Assembly (NCBI GenBank): GCA_028277865.1
Contig: JANQFM010000244.1
Location: forward strand, 1-14,586
Source of the DNA: Acidobacteriota bacterium
Lineage (GTDB): Bacteria; Acidobacteriota; UBA6911; RPQK01; DATIPO01
Reading direction: 5' to 3'
Length of the DNA stretch: 14,586 bases
The notes under the pieces are model-generated. The model was not told the origin of the DNA. It ran no database searches and was given only the letters and a program-made list of their open reading frames with translations. Each line of letters opens with the position of its first letter. The stretch's first letter is position 1. Positions 6,754-14,140 of this stretch are shown here, piece after piece. The position numbers and the translations under genes are program-made.

Positions 6754-6755
6754 CC

Positions 6756-8693
6756 ATGTGTGGAATCGCCGGAGTCTTTGGAGAATCGGACCCATCGGCC
6801 GTCAGGCTGATGACGCGAGCGTTGGCCCATCGGGGGCCCGACCACCAGGGGATCTATGCGGGTCGACAGGCAGTGCTGGGCAACCGCCGACTGGCTGTCA
6901 TCGATCCGCAGCACGGCAACCAGCCTGTCCGCAATGAAGACGGCCGGCTTCATCTGGTCTTCAACGGCGAGATCTACAATCACCCTCAGCTGCTGATCGA
7001 ACTGCAGGCTCGAGGCCACCGCCTGGCCAGCCGTTGCGATACCGAGGCGATCGTCCACTTGTACGAAGAGCAGCAATCCTGCACGCCCTGCCGCTTGCGC
7101 GGGGATTTCGCCTTTGCCGTCTGGGACGAAAAGCGTTCGTCCGGTTTTTTGGCCCGCGACCGGATGGGGGTCAAGCCCCTTTACTTCGCCCCCATCGGTC
7201 GAAAGCTGGCCTTCGCCTCTGAATTGACCGCCCTGCTGTGCCATCCCGACATCGGCTTTGAAGTGGAGCCGATCGCTTTGGACCTTTATCTCTCCTCACT
7301 TGCCGTTCCCGCCCCCTGGACCATTTGCCGCAACGTCTTCAAGCTGCCGCCGGGCTGCAGCCTCCAATACGATGCAGCCAGCGGAGAGTACCGGATCGAA
7401 CGCTATTGGAGGCTGTCCCCCGAGGTGGGCCAGGCGTCCGATTTATCCAACCAGGATCTGAGGCAGCGAGCCTTGGAACTGCTCAGTGAATCAGTGAGGA
7501 TGCAGCTGGTCAGCGACGTCCCCTTGGGAGTCTTCCTGAGCGGAGGAATCGATTCCTCCGCCATCGTGGCCCTGATGAGGCGTCATAGCGCCGGAACCGT
7601 CCGCACCTTTTCCATCGGCTATCCCGAGGCTTTTTCCGCCTTCAATGAACTGGAATTCAGCCGTTTGGTTGCCCGCCATTTTCAGACGGAGCATCATGAA
7701 CTCGTCGTCCAGCCGGATATCGAAGAGACGATTCATGCAGTTATTGAAGCCATGGACGAACCTCTGGGCGATTCATCGGCCATACCCACCTATTTGGTCA
7801 GCCGCGAGACGCGCCGGCACGTGACTGTGGCTCTGTCCGGCGTGGGAGGCGACGAGGTCTTTGCCGGCTATCCACGCCACCTGGGACTGGCCTGGCAAAG
7901 CCTCTATCAGCGCTTTCCCCGGCCTTTGCGGCGCGCCGCAGCACGCCTTGCTCCCCGCATCCCCGAGCAGGAGTCCAGCCGCAACCTGGGAAGCTGGGTG
8001 AAGCGATTCCTGCAATCTGCCGATAAGGATCCTATCGAGCAGTACCGTTGTTGGATGCGTTTTTTCTCACCCCAACAGCGGCGAAGGCTTTTTAGCCCGT
8101 CGATGAGCCGCCAATTGCAGGTCGAGGACGCCGACGAACGGCTCTTCAGAAAGCGGCTGGCCGGGATTGGCCATCGCCAGCCCTTGGACCAGGCGCTCTA
8201 TTCGGACCTGACCGGCTATCTGACGGATGACTTGCTCGTCCTGGCGGACAGGATGAGCATGGCCCATTCGCTGGAGGTCAGAGTGCCCTTTTGCGATTAC
8301 CGATTGGTGGAAGAGATGATGCAGCAGAGCTGGCAGCGCAAGATGGGGTACTTCTCGCTCAAGCAGCTCTTGAAGCGGTCGCTGAGGGAGGAGTTGCCTG
8401 CCGCTGTGCTGAAGCGCCGCAAGCAAGGCTTCATGATCCCGGTGGGTGCCTGGATGAAGCGGGAATTGCGCCCTCTCTTTGAGGATTGCTTCTCCAGCGG
8501 GCGGCTGAAACGCCAAGGCGCCTTCGACCCCTCAGCCGTCCGAAGCCTCTTCGAGGCCCACTTGAGCGGTTCGCAGCGCTGGACCCACCAGTTATGGGGC
8601 TTATTGGTTTTCCAGCTCTGGTGCGAAAAGGTCGACCGCCTCAAGCACCGATGCCCGGCGCCCGTCCAAGAGGAGGCGGCCCTGACCGCTTAG
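6756..8693 (+). CDS. Asparagine synthase-type amidotransferase (glutamine-hydrolysing)
   Basis: A 645-aa, full-length class II glutamine amidotransferase fused to an ATP-using synthetase domain. Cys2 (MCGIAG) is the glutaminase nucleophile once the Met is removed. RRLAVID (44-50) and NGEIYN (70-75) belong to the same site. The synthetase half carries the pyrophosphate loop SGGIDSS (262-268), GVGGDEVFAGYPRH and DRMSMAHSLEVRVPFCD. Family chemistry adenylates a carboxylate and amidates it with ammonia from glutamine. In polysaccharide loci, members of this family may modify a sugar acid or another cell-surface substrate rather than make asparagine; given the upstream O-antigen-ligase-like gene I consider that possible but unproven. 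All key motifs are intact. The start follows the previous stop by 2 bp with no visible Shine-Dalgarno, which suggests coupling; the next gene begins 18 bp after the stop. Confidence 0.94.
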   Translation: MCGIAGVFGESDPSAVRLMTRALAHRGPDHQGIYAGRQAVLGNRRLAVIDPQHGNQPVRNEDGRLHLVFNGEIYNHPQLLIELQARGHRLASRCDTEAIVHLYEEQQSCTPCRLRGDFAFAVWDEKRSSGFLARDRMGVKPLYFAPIGRKLAFASELTALLCHPDIGFEVEPIALDLYLSSLAVPAPWTICRNVFKLPPGCSLQYDAASGEYRIERYWRLSPEVGQASDLSNQDLRQRALELLSESVRMQLVSDVPLGVFLSGGIDSSAIVALMRRHSAGTVRTFSIGYPEAFSAFNELEFSRLVARHFQTEHHELVVQPDIEETIHAVIEAMDEPLGDSSAIPTYLVSRETRRHVTVALSGVGGDEVFAGYPRHLGLAWQSLYQRFPRPLRRAAARLAPRIPEQESSRNLGSWVKRFLQSADKDPIEQYRCWMRFFSPQQRRRLFSPSMSRQLQVEDADERLFRKRLAGIGHRQPLDQALYSDLTGYLTDDLLVLADRMSMAHSLEVRVPFCDYRLVEEMMQQSWQRKMGYFSLKQLLKRSLREELPAAVLKRRKQGFMIPVGAWMKRELRPLFEDCFSSGRLKRQGAFDPSAVRSLFEAHLSGSQRWTHQLWGLLVFQLWCEKVDRLKHRCPAPVQEEAALTA

Positions 8694-8711
8694 CAATGCC
8701 GAGGGACGGCC

Positions 8712-9239
8712 ATGCAGATGCACTTTTTGAGGAATTTGGAGAGGCGCTACCTGAGGTCGGGCCACCGTGTCTACTCCAGGTATTTCTCCGAATTGGCCGC
8801 CGCCCCGCCGAATTGGAAAGGCGGCCTTGCAGACATGATCGTGGAGAAGGACGGTCGACAGATGGCCATATTCCGCGTCCATGACGACCATCTTCGGGAT
8901 CCCAATGCTATTTCGCGCTGGCGTCAGGCCTTGGAGAATCCGCAGACGGCCCTCAAGCTTTTCGCCGCCCGCCGGGAACAGCTCAAGCCCCTCAAGAGAA
9001 TTCTGCGCGATCAGGGGATTTCAGCTCGCTTGGCAGTGGTCAGCCGCGGCCAGAACCGCCCAACGGGCCGGCTTCCCCGCCAGCTGTCCATCAAGGTGGC
9101 CGCCTTCCTGCTCCTGCTGGTAGCCGTCATCGCCCTCTGGTTCACGGCCTTGTGGGTCTACGACCGCGACGTCCCCCTCTACTACGAACCCCGCGACCTG
9201 GAACGGCAAGTCGAGGAGTGGAAGGAAGCACCGGAGTAG
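8712..9239 (+). CDS. Unknown single-pass membrane protein
   Basis: A 175-aa protein I do not recognise. A basic, probably globular N-terminal part (1-120) contains ADMIVEKDGRQMAIFRVHDD (40-59) and a helical, charged stretch around 68-100 (SRWRQALENP...LKPLKRILRD). It is followed by one strong membrane helix at about 128-150 (KVAAFLLLLVAVIALWFTALWVY) and a 25-residue acidic tail (YYEPRDLERQVEEWKEAPE). There is no signal peptide at the N-terminus. Positive residues before the helix and acidic ones after it suggest a cytoplasmic N-terminus. A GAGGG (8701-8705) lies 6 bp before the ATG, a good ribosome-binding site. Its place 18 bp after the amidotransferase suggests a partner role in the same surface-glycan process, but nothing in the sequence proves it. 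Confidence 0.8.
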   Translation: MQMHFLRNLERRYLRSGHRVYSRYFSELAAAPPNWKGGLADMIVEKDGRQMAIFRVHDDHLRDPNAISRWRQALENPQTALKLFAARREQLKPLKRILRDQGISARLAVVSRGQNRPTGRLPRQLSIKVAAFLLLLVAVIALWFTALWVYDRDVPLYYEPRDLERQVEEWKEAPE

Positions 9240-9456
9240 CAGCGTGATATCCCCCTCCCTTCTCAGGTGGAAGCCGGAGGTGCCCTCAACAGCTCCGAAT
9301 TCCAGGGTGGCGGAGGGCTGCTGGTGCCGACTGTGCCGGCCTGACTGGTTTGGGGGATCTTGCCGACGACAGGATGCCATCCACAAGAGCATCGCTCACC
9401 ACCCCGTTTTTCGCCTCTCTCTGTCCGTTTGCGCCGGAGGCACTGCCAGAGGGTAG

Positions 9457-9485
9457 CCGGTGGTTGAGCGGAGCGACACCACCGG
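9457..9485. repeat. Hairpin A, left unit
   Basis: CCGGTGGT (9457-9464) pairs perfectly with ACCACCGG (9478-9485) across a 13-nt loop. The equivalent hairpin of the right unit keeps the stem with one G-T wobble. Confidence 0.8.
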
Positions 9486-9506
9486 ATCAGAGGCCCGATT
9501 AACAGC

Positions 9507-9523
9507 GCACCCTGAAAGGGTGC
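9507..9523. repeat. Hairpin B, left unit
   Basis: GCACCC (9507-9512) pairs with GGGTGC (9518-9523) around loop TGAAA. The right unit forms the same hairpin with a longer stem and a different loop. Confidence 0.8.
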
Positions 9524-9623
9524 AGGAGCAAAAGCGCCAACGTCGGAAAAAGGCGCGCCGTCAGCCGATCTGGGCACCCGAATTGCGAAGGCTATGACGT
9601 GCGGAGGCTCCGAATCGACTCCT

Positions 9624-9641
9624 GCACCCCTACCGGGGTGC
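9624..9641. repeat. Hairpin B, right unit
   Basis: GCACCCC (9624-9630) pairs with GGGGTGC (9635-9641) around loop TACC. It is followed on the complementary strand by the same GCAGGAG flank as the left unit. Confidence 0.8.
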
Positions 9642-9662
9642 GACCCGCTTTTGAACCGCAAA

Positions 9663-9691
9663 CCGGTGGTGTCGCTTCGCTCAACCGCCGG
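9663..9691. repeat. Hairpin A, right unit
   Basis: CCGGTGGT (9663-9670) pairs with ACCGCCGG (9684-9691), with one T-G wobble. The loop GTCGCTTCGCTCA is the reverse complement of the left loop with a single difference. Confidence 0.8.
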
Positions 9692-9821
9692 CTACCGTCT
9701 TGCTGCGCCTCCGGCGCAAGACTTTCCCCCTGAAAACTTCAGGCGGGCTTGTCCCCCGTGGAACAATGCTACCGGCGGCAGCGTTGCACAAAGAAACCCT
9801 TCAGAGCTATCGTCAATTACC

Positions 9822-10856
9822 ATGACCGAACTTTTCTCAGCCGTTGCCATCGTCATTGCCGTCTCAGCCATATGCTCGCTTTTCGAGGCGGTCCTTTATG
9901 CCGTTCCGGACAGCCACGTGGAAAGGCTGGTTGAATCGGGCAGCTCAGCAGGCCGGGTCCTCAAAAGGCTGCGCTCGGACATTGACGGGCCCATCGCGGC
10001 CATTCTCTCCCTGAACACGATCGCCCACACAGCCGGCGCAGCGGTGGCCGGCGCACTGGCGGCCAAGGCTCTGGGCAGTCAGTGGCTGGGCGCCTTCTCG
10101 GCCGTTTTCACGCTGGTCATCCTGGTTTTCTCAGAAGTCATTCCGAAAACTGCCGGTGTGGTCCACGCCCGCACTTTGTCCGGCCTGATCGCCCGTCCCC
10201 TCCAGGTTCTAGTGAAGTTATTCTTCCCTCTGGTCTGGGTCTGCAGGTTCGTCACTCGCCTGGTGGCGCGGGAGCGTCCCACAACCGACGTCTCTGAGGA
10301 AGAAATCCTGACCATGGCCCGGATGGGCCTGCGTGCCGGCTCGATCCATGCGGACGAGGCTGAGGTGATCGAGAGGATCCTGACCCTGCCCTCCAAGACG
10401 GCCAGGCAAATCATGACGCCCCGGACGGTGGTCTTCTCGCTCCGCGGTTCAGAAACGCTGGAAGAGGCTCGTCGGAACAAGCAGATCCAGCAATACAGCC
10501 GCATCCCGATCTATGACGAAAACCCGGACGACATCATCGGGCTGGTCTACCGGCCCGAGGTGCTGGCGCCGGACTCTGCCGTCGCCAAGGTGACTCCTCT
10601 TTTCAAGCTGACCCGGCCGGTTGATTTCGTCCCGGATTCGAAGCCGCTCAACGCGCTGCTCAAGATGTTCCTGGAACGCCGCCAGCACATGTTCATCGTG
10701 CTGAACGAGTTTGGGGAATTCGCGGGAGTGGTGACGCTGGAGGATGTCCTGGAAGAGATTCTGGGCCAGGAAATCGTGGACGAGTCCGACAAAGTGGCCG
10801 ATCTGCGTGAGCTGGCCCGAAGCCGGCGGCAGAAGATTAAAGTCTCGCGCAAATAG
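9822..10856 (+). CDS. CNNM-domain membrane protein with CBS pair (short form)
   Basis: A 344-aa protein of the CNNM/HlyC-CorC group, which includes divalent-cation (Mg2+/Co2+) transport or efflux proteins. The N-terminal DUF21/CNNM membrane domain covers about residues 1-150, with helices near 5-28 (SLFEAVLYAV), 57-85, 90-110 and 125-147. It includes the typical SEVIPKT motif (104-110). A cytosolic CBS pair follows at about 195-318, with RQIMTPRTVVFSL (195-207), YSRIPIYDENPDDIIGLVY (225-243) and FIVLNEFGEFAGVVTLEDVLEEILG (291-315). The protein stops shortly after, without the C-terminal CorC_HlyC domain that many relatives have. The frame is open upstream to 9594, but that part is repeat element, and the family starts at ATG 9822. 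No good Shine-Dalgarno is visible. The substrate is not certain. Confidence 0.92.
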   Translation: MTELFSAVAIVIAVSAICSLFEAVLYAVPDSHVERLVESGSSAGRVLKRLRSDIDGPIAAILSLNTIAHTAGAAVAGALAAKALGSQWLGAFSAVFTLVILVFSEVIPKTAGVVHARTLSGLIARPLQVLVKLFFPLVWVCRFVTRLVARERPTTDVSEEEILTMARMGLRAGSIHADEAEVIERILTLPSKTARQIMTPRTVVFSLRGSETLEEARRNKQIQQYSRIPIYDENPDDIIGLVYRPEVLAPDSAVAKVTPLFKLTRPVDFVPDSKPLNALLKMFLERRQHMFIVLNEFGEFAGVVTLEDVLEEILGQEIVDESDKVADLRELARSRRQKIKVSRK

Positions 10857-11389
10857 AATTTCCAATGAGCCTGCCGGGAGTCTCACGCAAGGCCGCAAAG
10901 TCGTAAAAAAGCGCAAGTGGGGTCACCGGCTTCGAGCGAAGATTCATCACCCTCTGCCAGGTCGCGCTGAATTGAGCAGACTGGCGGCCCTCTTCCCTAT
11001 TCTTCGCTGCTGGGCGGACAATTTCTGCACCTGTCCTCAACCCATGTGCCGTAGTACAAAAGGAGTCCCGCAAGTGCTTTGCAGTCAGTTTGTTAGGACA
11101 GATCAGGGATGGGATGCCAACCAATTCTGTTCGGAATACTCAATAACTGTGATCTCCGATACAGCTAAAGGCCGTCACATCAGGGCCGATATGTTGATTG
11201 GAGTGCTTGGTTATGAAAAATGCCATAGAGCTTCAATACATTTTTTGTTTATTCTCGACTTGGCCCGTCAGGTCAAGCTGCTGCGGCTGAGCGTGGCAAG
11301 CCTGCCTGATCGGGGAGGGCACCTGGCAGGGTGGAATGGCCGGGTTGATCCAAGGAGCGCCAAATCTGGGGGGATCGGAGAGAACGGAA
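10857..11389. other. Gene-poor stretch before the hybrid kinase
   Basis: Apart from the repeat at 10881-10916 I find no firm feature. The middle (about 11050-11260) is visibly richer in A and T than the flanking genes, as a regulatory or acquired spacer would be, but no TATAAT-like box with a fitting -35 stands out. One possible small gene exists: AAGGAG (11060-11065) lies 8 bp before a GTG at 11074 that opens a 118-codon frame to TGA 11430, overlapping the kinase start. Its product (VLCSQFVRTDQGWDANQFC...) resembles nothing I know, and its second half looks non-coding. Confidence 0.4.
10881..10916. repeat. GCAAAG/CCAAG-type dispersed repeat, copy 4
   Basis: TCTCACGCAAGGCCGCAAAG, then TCGTAAAAAAGCGCAA, starts 24 bp after the CNNM stop. 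It is similar to the copy at 2279-2306 (minus strand). Confidence 0.6.
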
Positions 11390-14140
11390 ATGCATCGACA
11401 AGCGATCAGGGCACACACTCCCTGTGGTGATGAGGTGACGCTGAACAACCTCGCCATTGAAGCTGTCAGCGACGGCATATTCATCGCCGACGCCATTCAG
11501 GCGGGCAGTCCGATCGTCTATGCCAACCCGGCCCTGGAGCGACTGGCTGGCGCCTCTGCGGAGGACATCCTGGGCCGTCCTGCCCATCGTTTGCTGGAAT
11601 CCTGGGACAGTGATCTGGATTTGGCGCCGATCCGCGCCGCCTTCCGCAAAGGAGAGGCAACCAGCGCCCAGCTCCGGCTTGCCAACGGGCACCGAACTTC
11701 TCGATGGTGCACGCTCCGGCTGAGCCCCATAGCGCAACCGTCCGGGCCTCCGGCCCAGTACGTCGGAGTCCTGAGCGACATCAGCCGGGAAATAGAGCAC
11801 ACGATCCATCTTCAACACCTCATGAGGAGTTTGCCGGACGGTGTGCTGATCACGACTGAGGAGGGGACGATTCGGGATGCCAATCCCGCAGCTGCGCGGC
11901 TTTTTGGCTGCTCCCCTTCCGAGCTGCGGGGACTGAGCATCGACGACTTGATCGAGGGTGCGGACGGTCCCCGGCAAGGGCGCATCCGCAAGGGGCTGGC
12001 GCAGCAAAGCGCCCTGGTCCCCCGCGAGGTGGCTGGCCGCCGACAGGACGGCTCCAGCATCGAACTGGAGCTGGCCATCAACGAGATGCAAATGGGGGAC
12101 AATCGACTTTACATCCATGCACTGCGCGACATCAGCCGACGCAAGCAAATGGCGGCGAAGCTGTGGAAGGAACAGCACTTCAGCGACACGATCCTGCAGA
12201 CCCTCAGAGCCCTGGTGGTGGTTACCGACTGCGAAGGGCGTATCGTCCGTTTCAACCGCGCCTGCGAGAGACTGAGCGGCTACTGCTTCTCGGAGGTGAA
12301 AGGACGTCGGATCGGGGACTTCCTGCTGCTTCCGGAAGAACGCGACGCCGTCATGGCCGAAATGCAGAGACTGATCAGCAAGGGCCTGACCACACGCTTC
12401 GAGAAACACTGGCTGACCAAGGATGGAAAGCGCAAGCTGATTCGCTGGGCAAGCTCATACTTGACCGATGAGCAAGACCAGGTGGAATTCCTCGTCGGAA
12501 CTGGAATCGATATCACCGAGCAGGAGCAGGCCAAGCAGGAGATGCGCCGCAGCCAGGACCGGCTCCAGCTGGCTCTGGAGGCGGCGGAGGACGCCCTGTG
12601 GGACTGGAACATCCAGACAGGCGAATTCTATTTCAGTCCTCGATGGGCCACCATGCTCGGCTACCCTGCACAAGATCTGGCCCCTCATTTCGATACCTTT
12701 TGCGCATTGCTGCACCCGGACGACGCTCAAGATGTGGAGGGAAGCATCCGATCTTACCTGTCGAAGCCGGAAGGCAGGTACGAGCAGGAGTTTCGGCTGC
12801 GCCATCACTCGGGCGAGTACCGCTGGATAGCCGGACGGGCCAAAGTCATGGGGCGTGGCCCCCGTGGCGAGCCAGTGCGCATGGTGGGGACATGCTCGGA
12901 CATCACGGGACGCAAGAAGGTGGAGGGACAGCTGCTGCAGGCCCAAAAAATGGAGGCTGTCGGTCAGCTCACCGGCGGGATGGCCCACGACTTCAATAAT
13001 CTGCTGGGCGTCATTGTCGGCAGCCTCGAGCTCCTGGACGATAGCTTGGCAGGCAAGTCGAAACGTAATCCGCAGCAATTGATGCGGATGGCGGATCACG
13101 CGGCCCAGAAAGCCGCCAAGCTGGTCAAGAGGATGCTGGCCTTTTCGCGCCAGCAGACCCTGGAACCCAAAGTGTGCAATCTCAATCAATTGGTGAAAGG
13201 CCTTTCAGAGCTGCTGCACCGCACGCTGGGCGAAGACGTCGAAGTCGAACTGGCCCTGGGAGATGGGCTTTGGCTGACTCGGGTGGATGCCGGGCAGTTG
13301 GAGAGCGCCTTGCTGAATTTGGCCATCAACGCCCGCGACGCCATGCCTAAGGGAGGCAAACTGACCATCGAGACCAGCAATGTCAAACTGGATGACTTTT
13401 CAACAGCCGACAACTCCGAGGCCGTTCAGGGCCGGCACGTCCTGGTGGCTGTCAGCGACAACGGCACAGGCATGGCGCCCGACACCGTCAAGCGGGCCAT
13501 GGAGCCATTTTTCACCACCAAGAGCGTAGCCCGCGGGACCGGCCTGGGCCTGAGCATGGTTTACGGCTTCATCAAGCAATCGGGCGGCCATGTCAAGATT
13601 TACAGCGAAGAGGGCTACGGGACCACTGTCAGGCTCTTCCTGCCCTGTTCGGCCCTCGAGCCGGAGCAGATCGACGACCGGGAGGGCCAGCAGGCACCCA
13701 CAGGCACTGAAACCATCCTGGTGGTCGACGACCACGACCACGTCCGTATGATCGTGGGGGCGGCGCTGGAGCAGCTGGGCTACAAGGTCTTGGAGGCCGA
13801 GAACTCAGATGCCGCTCTGGAATTTATAAGGCGCGATCCATCTGCCGCCATCGATCTCCTCTTCACCGACACGGTGATGGGCGAAGGCATGGACGGGACG
13901 GCCTTGGCGCGAGCCTTTTTGGAACAAAGGCCAGGCACGCCAGTGCTCTTTACATCCGGTTTCGCCAATCATGCCCTGCGCCGCAACAAAGATCTGGCAA
14001 GCTCGCAAAACATACTCAGCAAACCCTACCGGAGGAGCGAACTGGCCCGCAAGATTCGGCAGATCTTGGACGCCAAGTCCTCAGAGCAAAGAAATGAACA
14101 CCAAAACCAACCGACTCGGCAAACCCTCTCATCTGCCTGA
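11390..14140 (+). CDS. Soluble hybrid histidine kinase: 4 PAS, HisKA, HATPase, REC
   Basis: A 916-aa cytosolic hybrid sensor kinase with no membrane segment. There are four PAS domains at about 22-132, 142-250, 267-380 and 390-510, three of them ending in a D-I-S/T motif (SDIS, RDIS, DIT). HisKA follows, with the phospho-accepting His533 in GGMAHDFNN. The HATPase domain has the N-box NLAINARDAM (643-652), DNGTGM (690-695), FFTTK (707-711) and GTGLGLS (716-722). The C-terminal receiver has the acidic pair Asp780-Asp781, phospho-acceptor Asp827 (LLFTDTV) and Lys878 (SKPY). It should autophosphorylate on His and pass the phosphate to its own receiver. PAS1 resembles a LOV domain without its cysteine. 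I choose ATG 11390 for the GGAG 9 bp upstream; an in-frame ATG at 11336 would add 18 residues. Its 3' end overlaps the next gene by 47 bp. Confidence 0.93.
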   Translation: MHRQAIRAHTPCGDEVTLNNLAIEAVSDGIFIADAIQAGSPIVYANPALERLAGASAEDILGRPAHRLLESWDSDLDLAPIRAAFRKGEATSAQLRLANGHRTSRWCTLRLSPIAQPSGPPAQYVGVLSDISREIEHTIHLQHLMRSLPDGVLITTEEGTIRDANPAAARLFGCSPSELRGLSIDDLIEGADGPRQGRIRKGLAQQSALVPREVAGRRQDGSSIELELAINEMQMGDNRLYIHALRDISRRKQMAAKLWKEQHFSDTILQTLRALVVVTDCEGRIVRFNRACERLSGYCFSEVKGRRIGDFLLLPEERDAVMAEMQRLISKGLTTRFEKHWLTKDGKRKLIRWASSYLTDEQDQVEFLVGTGIDITEQEQAKQEMRRSQDRLQLALEAAEDALWDWNIQTGEFYFSPRWATMLGYPAQDLAPHFDTFCALLHPDDAQDVEGSIRSYLSKPEGRYEQEFRLRHHSGEYRWIAGRAKVMGRGPRGEPVRMVGTCSDITGRKKVEGQLLQAQKMEAVGQLTGGMAHDFNNLLGVIVGSLELLDDSLAGKSKRNPQQLMRMADHAAQKAAKLVKRMLAFSRQQTLEPKVCNLNQLVKGLSELLHRTLGEDVEVELALGDGLWLTRVDAGQLESALLNLAINARDAMPKGGKLTIETSNVKLDDFSTADNSEAVQGRHVLVAVSDNGTGMAPDTVKRAMEPFFTTKSVARGTGLGLSMVYGFIKQSGGHVKIYSEEGYGTTVRLFLPCSALEPEQIDDREGQQAPTGTETILVVDDHDHVRMIVGAALEQLGYKVLEAENSDAALEFIRRDPSAAIDLLFTDTVMGEGMDGTALARAFLEQRPGTPVLFTSGFANHALRRNKDLASSQNILSKPYRRSELARKIRQILDAKSSEQRNEHQNQPTRQTLSSA

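Larger units (their letters stand above)
9429..9722. repeat. Head-to-head pair of structured repeat units
   Basis: Two related units face each other as one large inverted repeat. Arms of about 60 bp (roughly 9429-9487 and 9661-9720) match with fewer than ten differences. Each unit contains a long-stem hairpin (9457-9485 and 9663-9691) and a short-stem hairpin (9507-9523 and 9624-9641). The outer parts carry GCGCCGGAGGC on the left and TGCGCCTCCGGCGCA on the right, the latter a hairpin of its own (9705-9719). A remnant of the same family is at 2335-2362. It codes for nothing; it may be a non-autonomous mobile repeat (REP or MITE-like) or a transcribed structured RNA. Confidence 0.8.
9240..9821. 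other. Gene-free stretch dominated by paired repeat units
   Basis: No reading frame with a plausible protein is present between the membrane protein stop and the CNNM start. About half is the head-to-head repeat element at 9429-9722. The left portion (9240-9428) shows nothing recognisable apart from moderately G-rich runs. The last 100 bp (9723-9821) hold the immediate upstream region of the CNNM gene; I see no convincing promoter or Shine-Dalgarno there. Confidence 0.7.

Noticed and set aside
9594..9821. 76-residue N-terminal extension of the CNNM protein
   Set aside because: It is translated from the right unit of the head-to-head repeat; the CNNM family start fits ATG 9822.
12455..13189. 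244-codon minus-strand frame inside the hybrid kinase
   Set aside because: It is antisense to the PAS4-HisKA region with all kinase motifs intact; it is a shadow frame.
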